A DNA stretch of 64,000 bases from Owenia fusiformis (taxonomy: Eukaryota > Annelida > Polychaeta > Sabellida > Oweniidae): positions 21,293,759 to 21,357,758 of the forward strand of contig CAIIXF020000009.1 in assembly GCA_903813345.2 (NCBI GenBank), in the 5' to 3' direction. Of this stretch, positions 56,701 to 64,000 are shown piece by piece (position 1 is the first letter of the stretch; every line of letters starts with the position of its first letter). Position numbers and translations under genes: made by a program. The notes under the pieces were generated by a model that was not told the DNA's origin, ran no database searches, and saw only the letters and a list, made by a program, of their open reading frames with translations.

Positions 56701-57822
56701 TCAATACAATTGTGAAAATAGTAGCGCAATTCATTCTATAGCGACGCAGTGTGCCTTAAACCTTTCCCAGACCTATATATTTTGAAATTATCCTTTTAAT
56801 ACTGAGTCCCCAGCATTCATAAAAAATGGTGTTCAAGGTGCACTATCTATACAAATTATTTTTGCATCTTGGAAGCCAGGCAGTATCTGTGTGATTTTAT
56901 AAAAATTCGGAAATATTTTCAGATATGAGCCCCCTCTAAATATTGGGTGCGGAGCAGCTCCATAAACGTAGCTCCGCACCCAATATTTAGAGGGGGCTCA
57001 TATCTGAAGAACATTTCCGAATTTTTATAAAATCACACAGATACTGCCTGGCTTCCAAGATGCAAAAATAATTTGCATGGGTAGTGTATCTTGAACACCA
57101 TTTTTTTATGAATGCTGGGGACGCAGTATTAAAAGGATAGTCTCAAAATATATAGGTCCGGGAAATGTTTAAGGCATACTGCGTCGCTATAAAATGAATT
57201 GCACTACTATTTTCACAATTTTATTGATATTTGGTGTCAAATACACATATCTTGGTATATTTGAAGTCCCAAAACGGCTTAGTTTCAGAAATATCCCAAT
57301 TTTAAATTCAAAAATGACCGTTAGCTCCGCACCCTCCGCTCATTTGCGCCGCACCCAATATTTCCCACAGGCTCTGTCTGCATAGGGTGAATAATACTAA
57401 TACATAAAGTGACATTCAAATAAAAGGATAATATTGACTTCTGTACTATATTCGGTACAGTTTCATATATTTCATCTGACATGATTTTATATCTGTGGAA
57501 GTGGGAAACTTAGAGGGCTAATGCTTTATTTTAGTGATGTTTTATGAAAATATAATTGATCAATAATAAAATATTAATTATCATTCAGGAACAATAATAC
57601 TTAGAAGTAGTCACTAATACATTTAAATCAAACAGTTTAATTGAAATAATCATAAACTCTAGAAACAATGATGAAAAATTGAATATTTTGAATAATGTAA
57701 TGTCTGAATTCCCATATAAATGGATATATGATTCATTTACTTTCAGTTTTGGAAAACGTACTGCTGGCTGTACAAGAAGACCAAATGAGTGCCTTATACT
57801 GGAAGCATCTGAGATGATAGTG
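32639..57822 (+). CDS. Rap guanine nucleotide exchange factor 2/6-like (PDZ-GEF), first 4 coding exons, 3' partial
   Basis: Exons 32639-32707, 46419-46546, 48819-48902 and 57747-57822 join in phases 0, 2 and 2 to give 119 residues ending in phase 0 at donor GTAAGT. The order matches the N-terminus of vertebrate RAPGEF6/RAPGEF2 long forms: a short basic leader (SLKKLTHERTSQ), then DLDIIYSYLHGMEAL, LREPALRSLCKAVRYE, TCWYILLSGSVFIDGSMFLP, and FGKRTAGCTRRPNECLILEA ending SEMIVV. This is the first, degenerate cyclic-nucleotide-binding-like domain. The rest of the protein in this family has a second cNMP domain, REM, PDZ, RA and CDC25 domains that activate Rap GTPases at junctions; none is seen here, so the gene continues to the right. 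An in-frame TAA lies upstream of the ATG. Intron 1 is 13.7 kb. Confidence 0.9.
33811..34525. mobile_element. foldback element, ~150-bp arms around a ~400-bp core
   Basis: GGTAGAGATTAAATGGTGGA, AAGTGGATTGGACTCATGTA and TTCAAAATATGGATTTT in the left arm (to about 33965) return inverted at 34360-34525. No ORF of note; ends and target duplication are not sharp. Confidence 0.75.
35116..35267. mobile_element. 152-bp MITE, CAGGGGTTTCATT termini
   Basis: Perfect 13-bp inverted ends CAGGGGTTTCATT and AATGAAACCCCTG. Inside, CCGGTTGTTTTCA, CGCCTGTTGTTTTAA and TGCCTGTTGTTAGAA form a loose direct repeat. CAGGGG-type ends are typical of hAT MITEs, but no 8-bp duplication is visible. Confidence 0.75.
36780..36900. 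repeat. GTGACCCCC .. GGGCTTGTAGCT repeat relic (partner at 40495-40600)
   Basis: Both copies have CTNTGTGACCCCC, CTACT, ACACCTTCTC and then (G)GGCTT(G/T)TAGCT.GACTAC. In the second copy the two C/G runs form a hairpin. Confidence 0.5.
37303..37455 (+). mobile_element. AAAACCT..GGAACACC repeat family, copy 3 (decayed)
   Basis: GGGGAACACCTTTGATACCT, TTGTTCCACCTACTCAAGGT and the end GCAGGTTTTCACAC match the family plan with many changes. Confidence 0.6.
39581..40068. mobile_element. non-autonomous TIR element, 488 bp, ~50-bp termini
   Basis: AGGGGCGGGGTCAAAATATC, GATGTTCATATGGAGACGAA and AGTACTTTCG at the left return inverted at the right (CGTCTCCATATGAACATTGA .. GACCCCGCCCCT) with only two or three changes. 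Next to each end is a G-rich run (CTAGGGGGAGGGGG; a longer one at about 39986). No coding capacity. The target duplication is unclear. Confidence 0.82.
40495..40600. repeat. CCCCC/GGGGG hairpin repeat (partner at 36780)
   Basis: ATGTGACCCCCTCTAC and GGGGGGGTCACA are inverted around ACACCTTCTCCCTTGTGGGG. The G run is more than ten long. Confidence 0.55.
43106..43410 (+). repeat. CCAAT-bearing dispersed repeat, copy 2
   Basis: Second copy of the 25606-25942 repeat, same orientation. CCAATCAGCGA and CTGATTGGCTC are kept, but the CRE seen in copy 1 has become GTGATGTCATAGG. Lies in RAPGEF intron 1. Confidence 0.75.
45520..45660. mobile_element. 141-bp MITE with perfect 20-bp TIRs and 9-bp target duplication
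   Basis: Left end CAAGGAGGATTGGCTCCCAG and right end CTGGGAGCCAATCCTCCTTG are exact inverted copies. TATAACTGC flanks it on both sides (45511-45519 and 45661-45669). A 9-bp duplication suits Mutator-like (MULE) elements. The intact ends and duplication suggest recent insertion. Confidence 0.93.
46190..46376 (+). mobile_element. AAAACCT..GGAACACC repeat family, copy 4
   Basis: TAAAACCTTTCGAAGTAGAA, TGTTCCACTTACAGAGATTC, AGTTGGTCTTGTGACTCTGA and AGAGGTGTTCCACTTACTAG. It ends only about 40 bases before the RAPGEF exon 2 acceptor, so the branch-point region may be transposon-derived. Confidence 0.72.
46419..46546 (+). CDS. RAPGEF exon 2
   Basis: Acceptor TCTACTTCCAG, donor AG|GTCAGT. Encodes DLDIIYSYLHGMEALTCLRE then PALRSLCKAVRYEFHDANQI and LY plus two bases. 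Confidence 0.93.
46547..48818 (+). other. RAPGEF intron 2
   Basis: Holds the 890-bp foldback element at 47270-48159 and a G run near 48768. A 96-codon minus frame at 46587-46877 and an 87-codon plus frame at 46735-46998 overlap each other and are not recognisable. Confidence 0.6.
47270..48159. mobile_element. giant foldback element A, 405-bp arms, 5-bp target duplication
   Basis: Arms 47270-47674 and 47755-48159 are both 405 bp and nearly identical in inverted orientation. The termini are CACCCTTGGTATACGCAGCT and its inverse. ATAAA flanks both sides (47265-47269; 48160-48164). GGACCGGTACGGGT or a close form occurs twice near each end, then TAACGGTTTTATTTGAATTT. The 80-bp spacer is two tandem copies of AGCGAGAAGACGGACC(G/A)G + TTCGGGGCAAT. 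No ORF. Confidence 0.95.
48819..48902 (+). CDS. RAPGEF exon 3
   Basis: Acceptor ATATTTCAG, donor AG|GTATGT. Encodes QGDLSTCWYILLSGSVFIDG then SMFLPR. The WYILLSGSV.I strand is a hallmark of cNMP-binding folds. Confidence 0.94.
52716..52825. repeat. diverged ~27-bp repeats (TTTACATGTA.GGTAT)
   Basis: Four loose copies of (A/G)TTTACATGTA(T/A)(G/A)GTAT with A/T-rich joins. A few related TACATGTA pieces continue to about 53040. Confidence 0.55.
53112..53240. mobile_element. ~129-bp MITE, ~40-bp TIRs
   Basis: CAACTTTCGGCTGTCAGCTA and CCGGATTAAC at the left return inverted as GTTAATCCGGTATCTGACGG and CCGAAAGTTTAAT at the right. The outer TTCGC(G/A)AAT also pairs. Target duplication not resolved. 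Confidence 0.82.
56539..57389. mobile_element. giant foldback element B, 417/419-bp arms, 6-bp target duplication
   Basis: Arms 56539-56955 and 56971-57389 are inverted near-copies around only 15 bases. Termini are CACCCTATGCAGACAGAGCC and its inverse; AATAAT flanks both sides (56533-56538; 57390-57395). GGGTGCGGAGC occurs twice near the left end, nearly so at the right (one copy has CGCCGCACCC), and faces itself at the centre. Then TAACGGTTATTTTTGAATTT, matching element A. Mirror-image short frames arise from the arms and are not genes. Confidence 0.95.
57747..57822 (+). CDS. RAPGEF exon 4
   Basis: Acceptor TTACTTTCAG, donor GTG|GTAAGT. Encodes FGKRTAGCTRRPNECLILEA then SEMIVV. Only 8.8 kb upstream has no exon; the next exon should begin in phase 0. 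Confidence 0.92.
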
Positions 57823-59576
57823 GTAAGTGACCTGTATTGCAGAGCACCAGTGCTTAAAACAACCTTAAGTCCTTAACCATTTTTCAAAATGATTTATTCA
57901 TACCATTCCATTGATATTTTGGTCAGTGGGGTTAGCCATAAAGGTTCAAGGGGAGAGAATACAGGAAGATATACCAAATGCTTGTTTAGTAACAAAAAAG
58001 CACTATATGAGCTCTCTTGAGTGTAAAATCACCAGAGCGCTTATTTAGTGAAAATGACTGCTCATTTAAGTAATAATATGAGTGTTCATAAAGTGCTATA
58101 AACTCATAAGTGCTAATTAAGTACAGAACATATCTCCTTGTATAAGGATATGAGTGGTCTGAAAGCTTAAATAAAAATATTGAATCTCAAACCCATTTAA
58201 TGCTTACCTTGTTCTTGATTTAAAGAAACAAATATCTTAAGATTGATGGAATATTTAGTTGCTGATGTAGCAGATCCCCTAGTCATGGATTATTACATGT
58301 TAAAGGTTCCCCACAGTAATGAAACATTCGGATCTTCACTCATCAATCTCATTCATTACATGTCTTTTATATCTTATGTCGCATACGAGAGATTTAGAAT
58401 TTTGCTAATGGTGGCTTCAGTTCATCGACATTTCTCTTAAAATAGAACAAAATGGCTATTGCCCATAGAAGTCTAGAATTGCTTAAAGGACATATTGCTT
58501 TATTGATGTTAAGGGGCTCATGTTGTAGGCGTGTGTTATGTGATAATGGTAATAAAACTGAAACTGACATTCCTTCATTAGTAATTTGTCTTACTTTAGA
58601 TTTCTCCATAAGTTCAATATCATTAGGCACATTATCTCTTGTTAAGTAATTTCAAGTCAGTTTTCATGAAGCTTATCTTCACAAATACAGCAACATTGTT
58701 ATGGCGGTACTTTAGGATGTTTGACTGAGTGGTCCATAACTCGTTCAAAAGGCTGTGTTGTGTACTTGTGTGTCTATGTAAAAGTGCACATTAAAGAACA
58801 CAGGGCTCCTTCAGAGAGGGGTTTCTGGGACAATCTTCCAGGTTAATTGCATAAATTACAAATGTATATAATCTAATGGAATATACCCAAGAGGTATCGC
58901 TCACTTTGATTGGTGGGTTTGATACAAACAAAATACAATACAATACAGCAGTTGAATTTGCAATTCGCCAAATTAAATTGGTCGCCAAATTGACTAACAG
59001 TACTATTAATTTGAATTTCATGGAACAAGAAGAAGGAAGTTAAAGGAATTCCGTCATACTTGAAATCTGGGGACACATTCAGTTTTACTGATAAACTTTC
59101 ACAATGTGAGTTTAGATTGAACCTTTCACTTCAGAAAGTCACAAGCATGTATTGTCTAAAGCAGAATTGATGTCTAATTTAACAATATCAGATGTACTCT
59201 GCTTCTGTCCCACAAATATCTACAGTCTTAAGTGGATTTCTCCCACTTTATCTTTTTCTACTTAACCAAATCCAATCAAGGCATTTAAGCAGGTTCTGTA
59301 TTATCGGCAAATTCAATTGATTTTGGGACAAGAAAACAAGTCTTGATTGTCGTGTTTAGTGTAAAGTAAAAGAAGTGATGCACGTGCCAATGATTATGCA
59401 TACTTGTCATGCATAGTCTACTCTATTTCCTTCAAGTATTTGATGCTCTCACATTTTTTATGTAATCGGGAGTTGATTTCATTTGATTTGAAAACTACAT
59501 TTATTCTGGACAGCTCTATCAGTACAAAAACTGGTCTTCCTAGAGGCCTAGTGATAATTTACAATTAATTACAATA

Positions 59577-59787
59577 CAGTGATCTCCACAGGATTTTTTT
59601 CAATTGGGTGCAAAATTCTTATTTTCATAATTCAGACCAAAATTGGTCAAAATATGCCCATTTTTCATGATTTTTCTCATTTTCAAGTACATGTAGGTGC
59701 AAATGGATTTTCTGGTTGGTGCAAGCCTATTTTCAAAATCTCAGGTGGGTGCTGCGCCCACTAGCTTTAATGCTGGGGAGATCACTG
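59577..59787. mobile_element. 211-bp MITE, CAGTGATCTCC termini, CAATA flanks
   Basis: Inverted ends CAGTGATCTCC and GGAGATCACTG. CAATA lies directly outside both ends (59572-59576; 59788-59792), suggesting a 5-bp target duplication. The inside repeats TGGGTGCAA.., GTAGGTGCAAATGG, GGTTGGTGCAAGCC and GGTGGGTGCTGCGCC. Confidence 0.78.
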
Positions 59788-60454
59788 CAATATGTACAAT
59801 TAATATAAACACATACAAATAGATAACAGGACAATTAATATGCAAGATCTTTCAACAAGTTTTTGGAAAAAGTTATGACTTCATGATGTGTGAGAGGTAA
59901 TATTTAGTTAAGAGGGAAAATGCTGTTTCATTTTGTGATCAGAAATGAAACGAATACAGTTGGTAGATCCAGCTTGGAATAGAGCATATATAATACTGTA
60001 TATTTATATCACTTGTAGAAGTTGTCTCAAGTTTGTTCAGGTTCGACTCCCATCTCAGGCAAAATTCTGCATTATAGTCTATTTATGTAAATGAGGGGAA
60101 TTGGCTGAGTGTTCCACCACTTGGCTAACAGAAGGCTTTGGTATGTGCTTATATCGTTCCACAACCCTCCATAATATAGAGGTCCGTCACAGACTATTCT
60201 CTATGTCTGTCCTTAGTGTTAAATGCATAGGATTTAGAGGCATATGGACCTCAATAAGTTAAATGTTAACATAGAAAATCCAAATCTATGATACCTTAGC
60301 ATAACAGTCAATAATACGACCAGGAAATGCTGAATGGAAAGTGAAACATTGAAACCAAATATGAAACTCAGCTATTCACAAATCCTCAAACATTTTAAAA
60401 ATCTTTTGAACAATCATATAATTGTTGTACATGTAAACTCAAATATTTTCATTT

Positions 60455-60543
60455 AGATGATTCCACATCAAGTAATATACATGTACAATCTCGAATATTC
60501 TCATTTAGATGATTCCACATAAAGTAATATACATGTACAATCT
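60455..60543. repeat. tandem duplication of ~60 bp
   Basis: TAGATGATTCCACATCAAGT with ATATACATGTACAATCTCG is repeated about 60 bases later as TAGATGATTCCACATAAAGT with the same tail. Only a few changes. Confidence 0.8.
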
Positions 60544-62300
60544 CGCTGGTATTGATCAAAATATATTCTATGAATTTAACTTGTGAAATGGCTGAAATTG
60601 CCAAGATGGGACACAAATTGGAGTTTGTACATAAAATAGTATATTAAGTTGGATATATTTGGAATATTGAAAAATGGAATGATATATTTTATGTCAGCTC
60701 TGTTAATCAAAGGAGGTTGAGAATGTTTGTGTATAATTTGATTATCATCTAAGAGCAGGAAGATGTATCAAGAACATGATTAAATCATTTTATTAATCTA
60801 AAATATGTTATAAAGGAAATTTGTTGACATTGAAAATGAAATAAGACTAGAAAGCCAGTGGGGATTAATATCATCAGATACTAATGGTAAAATGAGAAAA
60901 ATTCTATACAGGTCACTGTTTAATGTGTGGGTTGACCACTTCAGAATTTTATTAAGAAAGAGTATTATAAAGCCGTTTTCTATTGCATATGACATTTATC
61001 ATTAATTTCTTGGATATTAGTATCAAATGGCGCTTGATATTTGAATAGTACAAATTACTATGTCCGACCATATCTTCTTAGTTGCTTTAATTTACCATCC
61101 CTCAAAACAATCTCTTATGATTTCCTTTTTATATCATTAAGCCCTTTCCTAATTTCTCAATGTTTTGATGTAGCCATTTTAGCATCATATTAGACAAAAC
61201 TTTCCCAAAATAAGATGACCATTATCAAAAGGAAAAGGAACAACCTGAATTATAGTTACTGTCCAGTGAAACAATACATTGGTTTATATTTGTTACCTTA
61301 ACGACTCCATTGGGTCCTATATACATACATTAATCCAGCCAGTCTTATTGCTCTGACTAAAGCTTCAAATCTACTCAAGATCTGTTTTTCTTTTATGTCG
61401 ATAATTCAATGATTTAAAGTGTGCCTTGTCCCTTAATATCATTTTCCCTTTCAGTTTGTTAGAAAATTGGAAAAATCAAATTCCTCGCATTTGAAAAATA
61501 TTGCAAGGTCTCCAATTTTTACTTCCACACGAGTAAACTATCATTAAATTGTGTACTTCTTTTAAATTTTCGAAAAAAATTTCGTAAATTTAAGAGCGTA
61601 TTTTTGGCATGGGTTGGTTCTAAGTGTCTGAAATCAATCATGATTAGGAGTTATGAGAGATACCCCAGGCTTATATTATTAGGCAATTTACATGTTGAGC
61701 TATGGTCAATAGGATGTTCTGCATTGTTAGATATAGACCATATCAGACTGATGTATGACATCTTGCATATAATCAAATCATTATCATGTACATGTACAGT
61801 GTTTCCTTGTGTTGTAAAAATTTACCTCACAATAGGATATGCTGTTCCAAAAATCAGGAAGATATTTTTCAAATATTTACGCGGCATATTCAAAATCTGT
61901 TCAAAACTGTTTGATAGGTAGATACGTTAAACACTGATCTTTAAAGGTATTGTCATTCTGTGTTTTCATTAAATAGTTGGCCTCCTAAAGATTGGAAAAT
62001 AAAAACTGTGAAGTTTGGTTCAGAGATAGACAAAGTATACATCTCCAATTTTTCATTTTGTTGAAATGCATAAAACTTAATAAAGCATGTAATTTGAATG
62101 TTCATTAAGTTCTAAATAACAAGCATACCAAACTACAAATACTACAAATTGACAACTTAAACCTGCACATCGCTCCAAAACGCAATATGTTGACATATAT
62201 TGTTTTTACATTTTCAAGCTCTAATATAAAGTTTATGTAAATAAAAAAAAAAAATTTCTGCGAAATATCAAAGAACAATCATTTAGTTAAAAAATAAAAA

Positions 62301-62370
62301 GGCAAGTGCGGGATTCGAACCCGGGCCTCCCGCGTCCTTAGCGAGGATTCTACCCCTACACCACCGAGTT
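62301..62370 (-). tRNA. tRNA-like Pol III unit, anticodon position AGG (Pro-like), probably a pseudogene or SINE head
   Basis: On the minus strand the internal promoter is textbook: A box TGGTGTAGGGG and B box GGTTCGAATCC. D-arm, anticodon stem (CTCGC/GCGGG) and a four-pair T stem form. The loop TAAGGAC places AGG at the anticodon, but base 33 is A, not the universal U. The acceptor strands AACTCGG and ACTTGCC pair poorly. TTTTT follows directly, a Pol III terminator. So it is probably transcribed or derived from a transcribed unit but is unlikely to be a working tRNA. Confidence 0.6.
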
Positions 62371-62427
62371 CTTGTGGAGAGTTCGAGTAATTAAACGCTA
62401 CTTATTTTGAATGCTATGATTCGGAAG

Positions 62428-62435
62428 TGACGTCA
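62428..62435. promoter_or_regulatory. perfect CRE (TGACGTCA)
   Basis: Full palindromic CREB/ATF site about 60 bases upstream of the tRNA-like unit. No nearby protein gene is recognised. Confidence 0.4.
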
Positions 62436-62935
62436 CGTTCTTCATTTAGAAACCTTTCCAAAATCATATCGCCGGCACCGATCGAAGCAAATTCAATGAA
62501 AAATCTTTGAAATGACACATTTATCGTAAGTATTTCTACACAAAATTTGCCCCATTTGTTCATCATTCTATAATCTTTCATTAAGCTCAAAATGATAAAG
62601 TTCACCCCCGAAACAACCCAAGATTGCGTTTCGGAGGGAAGTCCAGCTTTAAAGATGCACGATTATTCACTTTAAATTGTTGTATTGGTACTCAATTACA
62701 TATCTGGGAATTTTCTTGACACCAAATTCAGGATGTTTGAAATTAAGATAAAGTCACAAAATGAAATTGTAATATCAGTATTTCTGACATAACACATTAT
62801 TTTCCTAGAGATGTATAACAGATATAACAGACAATGCTGACATTGCATATGGTAGTAGATACAAGGTAATATGACGGGAAAATCCCCTCCCCAAAATCAT
62901 CAAAACTAATTCCAAAATATTTTGTTTTACACGGG

Positions 62936-63839
62936 TAACTAGAGTATCCGCGTATATTGAGTATGACCGGTTCTTAGGCTACGAATATGACCTGTTTTGG
63001 AAAGTCATGAGAGGCACAGCTGCTTAAAAATGGAAAATAAAGGTTAACTTCTATATTATCCTTTTTGAAATTGTGTTTGTTGAATATAGTTTATGCTGTA
63101 TTTAATAGTAATGTAACAAAAAAATGTTAAACATGAGCTATTTTAGCAATGTAACTGTTCATAATGGAATATCAATCAGAAAGTACAGATTTCTCGCCTT
63201 AGAGCCAAATCATTAATATCACAGTAGAAAAAAACAAATCCCAAACCTTTTTATGGCTAACCTGAACAAGATCTCCAAATCTCAGTTTATATGATCCCCC
63301 GTAGAGTGAGCAAGAGAAGGATTTATCTTTTCCCAGAGGATACGCTTGTGAAATGTCATGGAAACGAGTGTAACACGGCCCACTGATTGTTTCACAATCG
63401 TATTCTCCAATAATGGGGCACCAGTGACATTCGTATTCTCAAAAATTCAAAGATGTATCATATTTGGACAGAGCAGGCTAAATTATTTAAAATATTCATG
63501 ACTAATTCGTAGATCTAGCTATATATTATACATAAGATGTGTCATCCTCTTCGGAGTTGCGTTGTGTTACACAAAAACTGATCAAAGATACTGGAAACTA
63601 GGATTTTACGGCTTCAATCTAATATTGATACGTTTTCTCTTGATTAAGGCCCCTTGTGATATGCCTGGCATTATAAGTATACCAAGTATCATTCATTGAC
63701 CAAGTAGGATAAAAAGAAAACGTTCGAAAGTGTTCATAAAAAGCAAGTACTCACCTCGTCTGTTTATAGGAACAGAAATACGGTCACACTCGTAAGCTTA
63801 GAACCGGTCATACTCAATATACGCGGATACTCTAGTATC
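62936..63839. mobile_element. TIR-flanked element, ~60-bp inverted ends
   Basis: CTAGAGTATCCGCGTATATT and GAGTATGACCGGTTCTTAGG at the left return inverted at 63780-63839 as CCTAGAAC-like and AATATACGCGGATACTCTAG. ACACGGG just outside also pairs. Target duplication not clear. The interior contains possible minus-strand exons (next entries). Confidence 0.75.
63262..63437 (-). CDS. possible cysteine-rich coding exon inside the TIR element
   Basis: An open frame of 58 codons between an AG (63438-63439) and donor CAG|GTTAGC encodes EYECHWCPIIGEYDCETI then SGPCYTRFHDISQAYPLG and KDKSFSCSLYGGSYKLRFGD with LVQ. Five or six Cys suggest a secreted or extracellular module. A preceding exon could end at 63755 with perfect donor GAG|GTGAGT, in matching phase. 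A terminal exon near 63022 (LCLS, then TGA) also fits the phase. I recognise no family, and an open run of this length can arise by chance. Confidence 0.35.
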
Positions 63840-63916
63840 CCGTGTTTTATATAACCATGATTTGTATCAATTCTGGTCATTATGGTTTAAATGATTGCAT
63901 CGATGATATAGCGTTG

Positions 63917-64000
63917 TCTATGGTGTCGTGTGTCATATATGATGTCATGTGTTGTTTATGATGTCATATGTTGTTTATGATGTCATATGTTGTTCATGAT
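63917..64000. repeat. 20-bp minisatellite (ATGATGTCATATGTTGTTT), cut by window end
   Basis: Four copies of GTTTATGATGTCATATGTTG with small changes; the array runs off the window. Confidence 0.85.

Larger units (their letters stand above)
48903..57746 (+). other. RAPGEF intron 3 (8.8 kb)
   Basis: Contains the repeats at 52716-52825, the MITE at 53112-53240 and foldback element B at 56539-57389. No extra exon is recognised. Short open frames (for example 54337-54624 minus, 95 codons) have no identifiable product. Confidence 0.6.
57823..62300. other. RAPGEF intron 4 or downstream, no exon recognised
   Basis: The gene should continue, since exon 4 ends at a good donor, but I find no further family motif. 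A 105-codon plus frame at 61604-61921 and a 78-codon minus frame at 58394-58630 are not recognisable. A direct repeat TAGATGATTCCACAT.AAGTA + ATATACATGTACAATCTCG occurs at about 60455-60543. Confidence 0.5.

Noticed and set aside
56543-57385. Two nearly identical ~63-codon frames in opposite orientation
   Set aside because: They are mirror images on the two arms of foldback element B.
58243-58440. 65-codon plus frame near RAPGEF exon 4
   Set aside because: Starts after an AG, but residues do not match the family and no good donor follows.
61604-61921. 105-codon plus-strand open frame
   Set aside because: No recognisable domain, no RAPGEF-like motif, and wrong context for the next exon. Kept only as a note.
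57823-64000. Further RAPGEF exons
   Set aside because: I looked for the second cNMP domain, REM and later motifs in phase 0 and found none. The gene must continue outside the window.

Overview
This is AT-rich nuclear DNA from a bilaterian animal. The genes have phased spliceosomal introns with GT..AG borders, the protein best matches are animal families, and non-coding space is crowded with small transposons and minisatellites. A marine invertebrate, perhaps a mollusc or other spiralian, fits best, but the sequence alone does not settle the phylum.

Layout from left to right. 1-1045 is a ~300 bp tandem repeat cut by the window edge. 3054-4792 (+) is a complete three-exon UPF0728 gene (human C10orf53 family, 92 aa). 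4800-9200 is intergenic with an inverted-repeat element and a 21-bp minisatellite. 9200-28841 (-) is a complete 19-exon gene for mitochondrial 2-oxoglutarate dehydrogenase E1 (OGDH, 1026 aa); every exon phase was checked and agrees. Its introns hold a minisatellite built from its own splice donor, a ~135 bp repeat array, several MITE-like elements and, in the 7.7 kb second intron on the opposite strand, an intact single-exon rhodopsin-type GPCR (21982-23451, +). 28842-32638 is a head-to-head intergenic region with two perfect CRE sites and a perfect 29-bp palindrome. 32639-57822 (+) carries the first four coding exons of a RAPGEF2/6-type (PDZ-GEF) Rap exchange factor, spread over 25 kb; the gene seems to run past the last recognised exon. 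57.8-64 kb holds no recognised RAPGEF exon; it has a tRNA-like Pol III unit and a TIR-flanked element enclosing a possible cysteine-rich exon.

The most notable non-genic content is a set of long foldback elements. Two of them (47270-48159 and 56539-57389) have ~405-419 bp inverted arms, CACCCT termini, short perfect target-site duplications, and the same internal plan: a GC-rich motif repeated twice near each end and again at the centre, next to a shared TAACGGTT scaffold, although the motif itself differs between the two. They look like one undescribed family.

Functionally the genes are unrelated housekeeping or signalling genes: OGDH works in the TCA cycle, the GPCR and RAPGEF in signalling. 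The UPF0728/OGDH convergent pair matches, from memory, the human C10orf53/OGDHL arrangement on 10q11 and may be deep microsynteny.
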